In this document: positions 15,141 to 23,911 of the stretch, one piece after another
Layout: each line of letters starts with the position of its first letter
Numbering within the stretch: the first letter of the stretch is position 1
Source: Thermomicrobiales bacterium
GTDB taxonomy: Bacteria; Chloroflexota; Chloroflexia; Thermomicrobiales; UBA6265
Assembly (NCBI GenBank): GCA_030447415.1
Contig: JAUJOZ010000041.1
Coordinates: 1-33,576, forward strand
Direction: 5' to 3'
DNA length: 33,576 bases
Notes under the pieces: generated by a model
Seen by the model: only the letters and a program-made list of their open reading frames with translations
The model's database searches: none
What the model was told of the DNA's origin: nothing
Position numbers and translations under genes: made by a program

Positions 15141-17585
15141 TCACACGAGGCCGTCGCGGATGGCATGGGCGGCCGCCTCGGTGCGTGACTCGACGCCGAG
15201 CTTGGCAAGGATGTGGGTGATATGGGTGGACGCCGTGCGGCAGCTAATGAAGAGGGCCTCGGCGATGTCACGGTTGGACCGGCCCTCGGCGAGCAGCCTC
15301 AGCACCTCCCGCTCCCGCCGCGACAGCCCACAGGGCGGCGCGGAAGCGTGCGACTCGGCGCTGCCGGCAGTCGCTTCGGCGACCGGCCCAAGCGCCAGGG
15401 ACATGGCCGGCTCCCAGGTCATCGCCTGGCCCTCTGCCCAGGCTTCGGCCAAGCCTTCGTCGCCCAGGGCAGCCCGTGCGCACGCCACGGCGGCATCGCG
15501 GTCAGCGCGCTCGTGCGGGGTCAACTGAGCCTCGAAGGCGTTGTGCAGGCTGGAAGCCGCGCTCATCAGTCGCATGCCGCGGGCGTAGGCGCCCTGCTGC
15601 ACTGCGAGGACACCACAGAAGCATAGGCAATAGGATGTTCCGAGTTTATCGCCAATCTCCCAATGAAGTCCTAAGCTCTCCGCCAGGAATTCTTTTGCGC
15701 GGCGATGGTCGCCTTGAGAGCGGGCTAGGTTTCCATACCAGCCGACCGTATAGGCGATGTCACGCTTGTTCACGATCTCACGCGATACGGCCAGGTTGTC
15801 GTCAAAAAGCCTCCTTGCCAGGGCGTAGTTACCTTCATCCCAGGCGAGGTGCCCCAGATTCCCCAGTACAACTGCGATGCTCCGCTTATCTTGCATCCGA
15901 TGGAAAAGGGCGAGGCTTTCCTCCTGGCAGGCCTTCGCTCGTCGGTGGTCAGCTTCGACGAGCGCCAGACATCCGAGCGTGCTGAGTGCCTCGCAACGCC
16001 CAGTTCATCCCCCGTCTCGCGGGACAGCGCCAAGCTCTCTCAAAGAGCGCGCGCCCTCGCTCGGGATCACCTCCATCCGACACCAAAAGCCCGAGCGTGC
16101 GCAGCACATACGCCCCGCCCCGCTTATCCCCGAGTTCTCGATAGATCGCCAGACTCTCTTCGCACAGGGAGATTCCGCTCGCAATGTCGGCCTGATGGCG
16201 GGCTAGCTGGCCGGCAGCATGCAGCGCTTTCGCGCGCAACGCCGCGCGTTGCGGGGCTTGCGCCAGCAATGCTTCGAGCCACCGGCGGCCTTCGAGGAGG
16301 TAGCCCCGCACTTGCCAAAACAGCGAGAGGGCCCCGGCCAGTCGTAACCCCGCCTCAGCATCGCTAGCCAGGCACCAATCCAGCGCCGCCCGCAGGTTGT
16401 CGTGCGCGGCGTCCAGCCACGTCAGCCACGCCATCTGCTCCGGTCCCAGCAACGCCGATTCCGCCTGTTCCACCAGCGCCAGGAAGTAAGCAGCGTGGGC
16501 GTTCTGGATCGCTGCCTCCTCCCCGCGCGCCGCCAGCCGTTCCAGCCCGAACTCGCGGATCGTCTCCAGCATCGCGAACCGCGGCTCTTCGTCCGGCCCC
16601 ACCTCCTGCCGCAGTAGGCTCTTGTCCACCAGCGACGCCACGCCCTCGAACACATCGAGGTCGAGGGCGTCCCCGGCGAAGACGACCGCCTCCGCCCCCT
16701 CGAGGGTGAAGCCGCCGACGAAGACGGCCAGCCAGCGAAAGAGCGCCTGCTCCTCCGGGGTCAGCAGGTCATGGCTCCAGGCGATGGCGTCGCGCATGGT
16801 CTGCTGCCGGGCCGGTAGGTCACGTCCCCCGCCGGTCAGCAGCGGCAACCGCTTCTCCAACCTCGCCAGCAGCGCCGCCGGCGGCAGGACCTTGATGCGG
16901 GCCGCAGCGAGTTCGATGGCAAGCGGCAACCCGTCCAGTCCCCGGCAGATGTCCGCCACCGCCGAGGCGTTCTCCGGAGTCAGGGCGAACTCCGGCCTGA
17001 CGGCCTGGGCGCGCTCGGAGAAGAGGCGGACCGCCGCCGATCCCTTCGCGTACTGGAAGGGTCGCGGGCCGGCGGGTGCGGGTACCGCGAGCGGCGGGAC
17101 TGGGTAGTCACGCTCGCCGGAGAGCCGGAGCCGGACGCGGCTAGTGACCAGCCCCTTCAGCCCTGGGCAGGCGGCGAGGAGGTCCGTCACGAGCGGGGCC
17201 GCCTCGACGACCTGCTCGAAGTTGTCCAGGAGGAGCAGCAGGCGTTTGTCGCGGAGGAACGCCGCCAACCGCTCGGTGATCGGCTCGTCCCCCGCCTCGC
17301 GGACGCCCAGCGCCTGGGCCACCATCGGCGCGACGAGCACAGGGTCGGTGATCGGGGCCAGGGAGACGAACCGGGCGCCGTCGGGAAAGGTGTCGGCGAG
17401 ACCGGCGGCCGCTTCGAGGGCGAGCCGGGTCTTTCCCACGCCGCCGGGGCCGGTGAGCGTCAGGAGTCGCACGTCCTGGCCGCGCAGCAGGGCGCACAGC
17501 GTGGCGACCTCGCGCTCCCGCCCGACGAGGGGCGTGAGCGGGGTCGGCAGGGTGGCGGTCGCGTCGGGGGCTGCACACCAGGCAT
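15141..17585 (-). pseudogene. Second ATPase-TPR-LuxR regulator, broken by three one-base shifts
   Basis: Paralogue of the regulator at 12013, with the same order of parts: [15 protein letters not shown], Walker [57 protein letters not shown]-like repeats, and the C-terminal HTH LSRREREVLRLLAEGRSNRD. Three breaks separate the pieces. At about 17535-17570 the ATG (MPGVQ) frame must lose one base to enter the ATPase frame. At about 16032 FERA should continue [14 protein letters not shown]. At about 15991 it should continue [18 protein letters not shown]. Each is repaired by adding one base. Either this is a decaying copy or the assembly lost bases; with the bases restored it is full length. Confidence 0.85.
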
Positions 17586-17809
17586 GGCGCGGCTCGGTCG
17601 GTCGGCAACAAGGGGCGGTCGGCCCCGATGATGCCGAAGGATCGGCGTTACGTCAACGGCGGCGAGCACATCTGCCGAACACAAAACCGCCGAAATGGGA
17701 ATGCCGCGGGCGTTCTGCATGAGTTGGCGCGGCTGGGGGAAGGGAGCGCGGCATCCTGGGATGGCTACACTGCGCCTGCCGCCGGCTGTGGCGCAGGGGC
17801 GACATCGCC

Positions 17810-17844
17810 GGCTCGTCGCCGCTCTTCAATGGCGGCGACGAGCC
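17810..17844. promoter_or_regulatory. 13-bp hairpin before the sigma-like gene
   Basis: GGCTCGTCGCCGC and GCGGCGACGAGCC are perfect arms around the 9-nt loop TCTTCAATG. The hairpin ends 20 bases before ATG 17865, and the ribosome binding site (about 17852-17857) lies just beyond it. No T-run follows. It is most likely an operator or a translation-controlling hairpin at the head of the replication module. Confidence 0.6.
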
Positions 17845-17864
17845 AGCCGAACGAGGAAAGGCCG

Positions 17865-18790
17865 ATGCCCGCGACCCTCGCCGAGATCGTCCGTCGCCTC
17901 AAGGACCGCCCGCCGCCGTCGCCCGAGGATGTCGCCCGGATCCGGGCGGCGCTCGCCGGGGTCGTCCCCGGGGTGCTCGACCGCATCGTCCGGGCCTTCG
18001 TCCCGCGAACCGCCTCGGACCTCGTCGACGAGTGGTTCCCGTGGACCCGCGACCAGCGCCTGGCGACTGACCCCAGCGTTCCGGATGAGGAGCGGATGGC
18101 GGCGCTCGCCCGCCTCTGGCCAACATCCGGTGGGGCCCAAACTCCCGGTGGGGTGACCGCGAAAGGCGCGCCTGGCGCGAGCTCCGCGCCCGCGCCGATG
18201 CCGAGGAGCGCCCCGTCGCGCAGATCAAGCGCGAGCTGCTCGCCGAGGCCGTCCTGCTGGTGCTCGCCGACCGCGACCGGTTCCGCCGCCTGCGGGTCGG
18301 AAGGGGCCAAGGCTCCTTCTACCTCACCGAGGGGGACGACCAGCCCCTTGAGATCCGCCCGGAGGTTCTCCCCTACGGCGAGCCGGGAACGAGCGGCGCC
18401 CCCGCCCCCTTCGCCGAGAGTCCCTACCTCCACTGGTTCGCGCGCGAGGTCCAGGCAGCTGCCACCGCAATCCTGCTCGACGAGCCGTACCCGCCGACCG
18501 ACGCGACCGAAGACGACGCGTGGGAGCGGCCGCACCGCCCGCTCGCGGACGGCGCGGCGCCCGATGAGGAGGTCGCGTCCGACCCATTGCTGGTGTTGCT
18601 GGCGAGCGAGCTTCGCGGGGAGGTGGGCCGCCAGCTCCGGGCCGTCCTGGAGCGGGCGAGCCCGCGCCAGCGGCAGCTGCTCGAGCTCATGGCGTACGGG
18701 GCCACGGCCGCGGAGGCCGCCCGCGCGCTCGGCATCGCCGAGGCGACGGCCCGGGTCCAGCTGAAGCGGCTGCGCGACAAAGCGATGTAA
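17865..18790 (+). CDS. Sigma-70 region 4-like DNA-binding protein (one frameshift)
   Basis: About 308 residues after repair. It starts MPATLAEIVRRLKDRPPP, with GAGGAAAGG upstream; ATG 17829 is in frame but lies at the hairpin loop. At about 18117-18125 the frame must shift by one missing base, so that ALARLW continues NIRWGPNSRWGDRERR and RELRARADAEERPVAQ. The C-terminus PRQRQLLELMAYGATAAEAA, RALGIAEATARVQLKRL is a region-4-type HTH as in sigma factors. No region 2 is visible, so it is probably an accessory regulator rather than a complete sigma factor. A strong terminator follows. It is the first gene of the replication-type module. Confidence 0.65.
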
Positions 18791-18824
18791 ACGCTTGGTC
18801 CTCAATCCCACGTACCGGGTAGGA

Positions 18825-18848
18825 GCCCCCGACCGACGGGGGCTTTTT
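18825..18848 (+). terminator. Intrinsic terminator
   Basis: GCCCCCG, loop ACCGA, CGGGGGC, then TTTTT: a textbook rho-independent terminator 35 bases after the stop of the sigma-like gene. It separates that gene from the small genes and primase behind it, although the ribosome binding site of the next gene follows only a few bases later. Confidence 0.9.
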
Positions 18849-18866
18849 CGTGCCCAGGAGGTGGAC

Positions 18867-19070
18867 ATGCCTCTCTACGTGACGGTGAGCCGCGGTCCCC
18901 GAGCCGACGCGGCGACCCCAATCTTGGCCAGCTCGGACCGGCGCGTCGTCGGCGCCGTCCTGCAGACGCTCGCCCGGCTGGACGAGCGGGATGACCAGAA
19001 CGACGCGGACCCGAGCGACGCCACCCGGCGCCTGCTCGACGAGGAGGATGCCGATGCGTCCTCAATCTGA
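18867..19070 (+). CDS. Small hypothetical protein of the replication module
   Basis: 67 residues from ATG 18867, with CAGGAGG at ideal distance. It begins MPLYVTVSRGPRADAATPIL and has a conserved-looking strand-helix start and an acidic tail (DERDDQNDADPSDATRRLLD, then EEDADASSI). The next gene starts within its last codons, so the two are translated together. No family is recognised; small acidic proteins of this kind are common in plasmid and phage early regions. Confidence 0.65.
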   Translation: MPLYVTVSRGPRADAATPILASSDRRVVGAVLQTLARLDERDDQNDADPSDATRRLLDEEDADASSI

Positions 19071-19269
19071 CCAGGACCTCCGGGAACGACCGGAAGGTTC
19101 GCCACTGTGGCCGCTGGTGCTGGTGCTGGCCGACATGGCAGCCCGGATTGACCGGCAGGAGGTCGAGACGGCGGGCCAGAAGCCCGCCACCAACGATTGC
19201 GGCCACCACACCGAGTCCATCTCTCCGATTGCATCAGGCGCCCACCGCCGCAGGGAGGGGCGACCATGA
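19054..19269 (+). CDS. Small hypothetical protein overlapping the primase start
   Basis: 71 residues from ATG 19054, with GAGGAGG six bases upstream (an in-frame ATG at 19048 is too close to it). It contains SPLWPLVLVLADMAARIDRQ, a hydrophobic-to-amphipathic helix, and a polar tail. It overlaps the preceding gene by 17 bases and the primase gene by the ATGA arrangement, the usual sign of a tightly coupled operon. Function unknown. Confidence 0.6.
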   Translation: MRPQSDQDLRERPEGSPLWPLVLVLADMAARIDRQEVETAGQKPATNDCGHHTESISPIASGAHRRREGRP

Positions 19270-21299
19270 CGCCGCTCGAACGCGTGGTGTCCCGTCTCCA
19301 AGGCGTCAAGCGCAACCGCCGGGGTTTCACGGCGCATTGCCCGGCTCACGACGACGGCAAGCACAGCCTGAGCGTGCGCGAGACCGAAGGCGGGGTCGTC
19401 TTGATCAAGTGCTTTGCCCAGTGCGCCACCGAGGATGTCCTCCACGCGCTGGGCCTAACCTGGTCCGACCTCTACCCCTCGGATGACCACGACGACGATG
19501 GACCCAGCACCGGCCGCCGGATCGTGGCGACCTACGACTACCGTGACGAGGAGGGCCGTCTCGTCTACCAGGTGGTTCGCTACGCCCCCAAGGACTTCCG
19601 CCAACGGCGTCCCGACGGCACGGGCGGCTGGATTTGGAACCTTGACGGCGTCCCGCCCATGCTCTACCGGCTGCCGGAGTTGCGGGCCGCTGACCCAGCC
19701 GAATGCGTCTTCCTCGTCGAGGGCGAGAAAGACGCTGACAACGTCGCTGGCCTCGGCTTGGTCGCGACCACCAATGCCGGCGGCGCGGCACAGTGGCGCG
19801 AGGACTTTGCCGAAGCGCTCCGGGACCGCGTCGTCATTCTCCTACCGGACAACGACGAGGCGGGCTGCAAGCACGCGGAAACGGTCGCGCACTCACTCAA
19901 CGGGGTCGCCGCCGAGGTCCGAGTGCTAGATCTCCCTGACCTCCCGCCGAAAGGCGACGTGAGCGACTGGCTCGCCGCTGGCGGCACGGCTGAGGAACTC
20001 CAACGCCTGGCAGCCGAGGCGCCCCTCTGGGCTCCGAGGCAAGAGCCAACGGGCGCTCGATCGGAGGGGACGGGGCAGCAACCGCCCACATGGCCGCCAC
20101 CCCTCAAAGGACCCGCCTTCCATGGCCTCGCCGGGGAGGTGGTGCGCCTGCTCGATCCGCACACCGAAGCTGATCCAGCCGCGACCCTGACCAACATCCT
20201 GGTGATGGTCGGCTCGGCCATGGGTCGCGGCCCCCACGTTCGGGTCGGCTCCGCTCACCACGGCGTCAACCTCAACGTCGTCCAGGTGGGAGAGACAGCC
20301 AAGGGGCGTAAGGGCACCGCCTACGCCGGCCCGCGCGCCCTCGTCGGCGAAGCAGACCCGGAGTGGGCAGCCCGCGTGGTCAGCGGCCTCAGTTCGGGAG
20401 AGGGGCTCATCTGGGCGGTGCGCGACCCGATCGAGAAGATTGAGCCGATCAAGGAGAAGATTGACGGGCGGTTGCAGGTGGTGGACTACCAGACCGTGAT
20501 GACTGATCCGGGTGTCGCGGACAAGCGATTGCTGGTGGTTGAGCAGGAGTTCGCCGCCGCGCTGAAGGTGGCCGGCCGGGAGGGCAGCACGCTCTCTCCG
20601 GTGCTGCGAGAGGCCTGGGACGGGAGCGACCTACGGATCCTGACCAAGAACAGTCCGGCGGTCGCCACCGCCCCCCACGTATCGGTCATCGGCCACATCA
20701 CCAAGGACGAGCTGCTCCGCCAGCTCGACAGTACCGAGGCGGCCAACGGCTTCGCCAACCGCTTCCTCTGGGTCTGCGTCCGCCGCTCCAAGGTGCTCCC
20801 GGAGGGCGGGCACCTGCCCGAGGCGGCGCTGCACCGGCTGGCCGAGCAGCTGGCCGAGGTCCTGGCCTTCGCCGGAGAGGCAGGGGAGCTGACTCGCGAC
20901 GACGATGCCAAGGCGCTCTGGGCCGAGGTCTACCCCGACCTGTCCGAGGGCAAACCGGGGCTCGTGGGCGCAGTCACGGCGCGGGCGGAGGCGCAGGTCC
21001 TCCGGCTCTCGGCGCTCTACGCCCTGCTTGATTGCTCCACGACGATCCGAGTCGAGCACCTAGTCGCGGCCCTGGCCGTCTGGGATTACTGCGAGGCGAG
21101 TGCTCGTTACATCTTCGGCGACGCCGTCGGAGATCCCATCGCCGACCGCATTCTCGCCGCGCTGAGAACCGAAGGCCCCAAGTCCCAGACCGAACTCTCG
21201 GCCCTCTTTGGTCGCCACATTGAGGCCCACCGGATCGCCCGCGCCCTCGACACCCTACGCCGCGCGGGGCTTATCGCGAGCGAGCGGCACGAGAACTAG
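19266..21299 (+). CDS. Primase-helicase: zinc finger, TOPRIM, DUF3987-type ATPase
   Basis: 677 residues. The N-terminal zinc finger has Cys25, His28, Cys49 and Cys53 (HCPAH ... KCFAQC). A TOPRIM domain follows, with VEGEKDAD (Glu152) and LLPDNDEAG (Asp195, Asp197). Both are primase features. After a Pro-rich linker (about 255-285) comes a P-loop domain with the atypical Walker A QVGETAKGRKGTA (342-351) and VVEQEFAAALKV as a Walker B-like strand; this is the DUF3987 pattern of plasmid and prophage proteins. The last 80 residues contain a winged-helix-like end (KSQTELSALFGRHIEAHRIA). The start is ATG 19266 after GGGAGGGG. It probably primes or unwinds DNA for the polymerase gene that follows. 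Confidence 0.85.
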   Translation: MTPLERVVSRLQGVKRNRRGFTAHCPAHDDGKHSLSVRETEGGVVLIKCFAQCATEDVLHALGLTWSDLYPSDDHDDDGPSTGRRIVATYDYRDEEGRLVYQVVRYAPKDFRQRRPDGTGGWIWNLDGVPPMLYRLPELRAADPAECVFLVEGEKDADNVAGLGLVATTNAGGAAQWREDFAEALRDRVVILLPDNDEAGCKHAETVAHSLNGVAAEVRVLDLPDLPPKGDVSDWLAAGGTAEELQRLAAEAPLWAPRQEPTGARSEGTGQQPPTWPPPLKGPAFHGLAGEVVRLLDPHTEADPAATLTNILVMVGSAMGRGPHVRVGSAHHGVNLNVVQVGETAKGRKGTAYAGPRALVGEADPEWAARVVSGLSSGEGLIWAVRDPIEKIEPIKEKIDGRLQVVDYQTVMTDPGVADKRLLVVEQEFAAALKVAGREGSTLSPVLREAWDGSDLRILTKNSPAVATAPHVSVIGHITKDELLRQLDSTEAANGFANRFLWVCVRRSKVLPEGGHLPEAALHRLAEQLAEVLAFAGEAGELTRDDDAKALWAEVYPDLSEGKPGLVGAVTARAEAQVLRLSALYALLDCSTTIRVEHLVAALAVWDYCEASARYIFGDAVGDPIADRILAALRTEGPKSQTELSALFGRHIEAHRIARALDTLRRAGLIASERHEN

Positions 21300-21312
21300 G
21301 GGCGGACCAAGA

Positions 21313-21335
21313 CGTTCAGGCGGGCCACCTGAACG
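21313..21335. repeat. Inverted repeat after the primase gene
   Basis: CGTTCAGG, spacer CGGGCCA, CCTGAACG: perfect 8-bp arms 13 bp after the primase stop. No T-run follows, so it is more likely an operator or a weak attenuator than a terminator. Confidence 0.4.
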
Positions 21336-21413
21336 CATGTGCATTGGTCACCGACCCCGCCTAAGACACATGACGACCCAGAAAAAGCGCCAAGTCCAGA
21401 GCTTCTCCCAGGG

Positions 21414-21570
21414 GCTTCATCGCTTTCGTCGCTTATTTCGCGCCCAAAGTTCGACAAGGAGACACCATGAGCTACACCGACCGAGCCCTCGCATTCCTGG
21501 CCCAACGCGTACCCCGACCCACGTCCGCAGAATCGAGTTGCGAAAGAAGCGAACAAGGCGAACGAAGCGC
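21414..21570. repeat. AAGCGAA-rich inverted-repeat pair, copy 1
   Basis: The right arm (21540-21570, GCGAAAGAAGCGAACAAGGC then GAACGAAGCGC) is matched on the other strand by the left arm (21414-21441), which reads GCGCGAAATAAGCGACGAAA then GCGATGAAGC. The centres are about 130 bp apart. The start codon of the polymerase lies between the arms, so the right arm codes for part of the polymerase's flexible N-terminus. A similar pair is at 32592-32747. Confidence 0.5.
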
Positions 21571-23413
21571 GGAGGGGGGCGCCGCCTCTGCACCGTCACC
21601 CGTCCCGCCCGTCGTGAGCGCGTCCGAGGCCGATCCTCCTGTCAGGGCACGCGTTGAGGCGCGACCGGTTCTCCTGGCGACCGCGACCGAGGTCGCGCGG
21701 GCGCGCCACGCCTTGATCGGGGCTCAGACCCTCGGGTTCGACCTCGAGACGGCCGGCAGGCGCCACCCCGACGACGCCCTTGATCCGCACGCCGGGCGCA
21801 TCCGCTTGATCCAGCTCGCCACGCCCGAGGCGGTCTACCTCATCGACTGCAATCGCGTCGACCCGCGCCTGCTCGGGCCGGTCTTCGCCGATGGACCGGT
21901 GTTCGCAGGCCACAACCTCAAGTTTGACCTCCAGTTCATCTCCGCGGCCGGCCTCCCGGTGCCGAACGGGGACCGCCTCATCGACACGATGCTCGCCTCC
22001 CAGCTCCTTCACGCCGGCACCAACGGACGCCACTCCCTGGCGGCGGTTGCCGAGCGGGAGCTCGATGTCGTGCTCGACAAGGCGGCCCAGGCGTCAGACT
22101 GGTCGGGCGAGTTGACTGAGGAGCAGATTGCCTACGCCGCCCGCGACGCGGCGATTCTCCTCCCCCTCGCCGAGCGGCTGCGGAAGCGGCTGTCTCGGGA
22201 GGGGCTTGAAGCGGTGATGGACTTGGAGATGCGGGCGCTGCCGGCCGTCGCCTGGCTCGAACTAACCGGCGCCCCATTCGATGCCGAGCAATGGCGCGCG
22301 CTGGCGGAGCGGGCGGAGGCCGACCGTGACGGAGCCGTCGCCGCGATCGCCGAGCTCGCGCCGGACCTCAACCCGAACTCAGCGCCGCAGATCAAGGCTC
22401 GGCTGGCCGACCTCGGCGTTGTCGTCCCCAACGTGCAAGAGGAGACGCTGCGGAGCGTCCAGGACCGCCATCCGCTGATCCCGCTGCTCCTTGCCCACCG
22501 CGAGGCAGCGAAGCGGGCGGGCACCTATGGCCTTGGGTTCCTCGACCACGCCCACCCGGCCACCGGCCGGGTCCACGCCGACTACCGCCAAATCGGCGCG
22601 GCGACCGGTCGGATGTCCTGCTCGGGCCCCAACCTGCAGAACGTCCCCCGCGACCCGGCCTACCGCGCCTGCTTCCGGTCCGACGCGGGGAGGGTGCTGG
22701 TCAAGGCCGATTACTCGCAGATCGAGCTCCGGATCGCCGCCCAGCTCAGTGGGGACGCGGCAATGCGGGAGGCTTTCCAGCGCGGCGATGACCTCCACGC
22801 CCGCACCGCGCGGGCCGTGCTTGGCCGGGAGCCGAACAATGGCGACCGACAGCTGGCTAAGGCGCTCAACTTCGGGCTCGTCTACGGCATGGGGGCGGAG
22901 ACGCTGCGCGAGTACGCGCGGGCGGGCTACGGCATCGACCTGGCCGACACCGAGGCCGAGCAGTTCCGCAAGCGCTTCTTCGCCGCCTACCCAGGCTTGC
23001 GCCGGTGGCACCGCCGCCAATCGGGGAGCCCGATCGCCACTCGGACGCTGACCGGCCGACGACGGCTCAACGTAGAGAAGTTCACCGAGCAGTTGAACAC
23101 CCCGGTCCAAGGCGCTGGGGCGGACGTTGTGAAGCTGGCGCTGGCTCGGCTCTGGCAGGACCGGAGCGCGGTGCCCTCAGCCATCCCGATCCTGGCGGTG
23201 CACGACGAGATCGTCGTCGAGGTCGACGCCGCGGAGGCCGAGGCGGCTCGGGCGTGGCTGCGCGGGCATATGGAGGAGGCCGGCCGAGAGGTGGTGCCCG
23301 ACGTTCCGATTGCCGTCGAGGCGAGGGTGGTGGAGGACTGGAGCGGGGCCGCCGCTCCGGGCGTCAAAGCGGCTGCGCTGAAGGAGCGGCCAATCGGGGT
23401 GACGTCCCTGTAA
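21467..23413 (+). CDS. Family A DNA polymerase with 3'-5' exonuclease, phage/plasmid type
   Basis: 648 residues without a 5' nuclease domain. Residues about 20-65 are a low-complexity linker. The proofreading domain has LGFDLETAG (Asp92, Glu94), NLKFDLQF and EEQIAYAARDA, so its acidic residues are kept. The polymerase has motif A KADYSQIELRIAA (Asp415), the O-helix RQLAKALNFGLVYG (Lys465, Phe469, Tyr473) and motif C ILAVHDEIVVEV (Asp580), so it should be active. AAGGAG precedes ATG 21467. Housekeeping PolA is about 900 residues with its own 5' nuclease; this shorter form next to a primase-helicase is typical of replication modules in mobile DNA. Confidence 0.92.
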   Translation: MSYTDRALAFLAQRVPRPTSAESSCERSEQGERSAEGGAASAPSPVPPVVSASEADPPVRARVEARPVLLATATEVARARHALIGAQTLGFDLETAGRRHPDDALDPHAGRIRLIQLATPEAVYLIDCNRVDPRLLGPVFADGPVFAGHNLKFDLQFISAAGLPVPNGDRLIDTMLASQLLHAGTNGRHSLAAVAERELDVVLDKAAQASDWSGELTEEQIAYAARDAAILLPLAERLRKRLSREGLEAVMDLEMRALPAVAWLELTGAPFDAEQWRALAERAEADRDGAVAAIAELAPDLNPNSAPQIKARLADLGVVVPNVQEETLRSVQDRHPLIPLLLAHREAAKRAGTYGLGFLDHAHPATGRVHADYRQIGAATGRMSCSGPNLQNVPRDPAYRACFRSDAGRVLVKADYSQIELRIAAQLSGDAAMREAFQRGDDLHARTARAVLGREPNNGDRQLAKALNFGLVYGMGAETLREYARAGYGIDLADTEAEQFRKRFFAAYPGLRRWHRRQSGSPIATRTLTGRRRLNVEKFTEQLNTPVQGAGADVVKLALARLWQDRSAVPSAIPILAVHDEIVVEVDAAEAEAARAWLRGHMEEAGREVVPDVPIAVEARVVEDWSGAAAPGVKAAALKERPIGVTSL

Positions 23414-23911
23414 TGAGCGGCGCCCACGAGGCATGCGGGACGGTAGCCGGGTCGCGAAGCGGTCACCAGAAGAGGTGCCGTCGCGTGGATAGTCCCGCCA
23501 ACCCGGGCGCGCAGGGGGGTACCCGACAAGCGCGGTTCTGCCGCGCGATAAAATGCCGGAACTGATCCGCCAAGGCCTGGCGGGCCTAGATCGATTCGAC
23601 GGTGCGTGCGGCTTGCGTGTCGCGTCCGCCCGACGCCGGTGAGCGGCCTCCGCGGTCGCCGGGGTTAGACTTCGCCCAGCAGCGGACCAGTGTAAGCTCA
23701 GCCTCACGGCGACGAGGTCCGCGTTACCCATCGGGGCTAGAGCGCCGCTGCGACGCCTGCGTCGGTCGCAGCCGTGGCCCGTTCGACGCGGCGCTCCATC
23801 TGCCGACAATGCGGGAGAACATAGTGCACGTTCCCGCCCACCGTTGCCGACGCACCGAGGCGCATCACCGGCGGGTTGCGGTTCCCCGCGTGTGACGGAG
23901 GTATTTGCCCG
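23414..23911. other. Gap of about 500 bases without a gene
   Basis: No protein-like frame is seen. It contains one clear inverted repeat, GCTGCGAC (23747-23754) and GTCGCAGC (23765-23772). It separates the replication module from the YhfX operon and should hold the operon's promoter and one edge of any integrated element. I could not identify a convincing -35/-10 pair or an attachment-site repeat. Confidence 0.45.
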
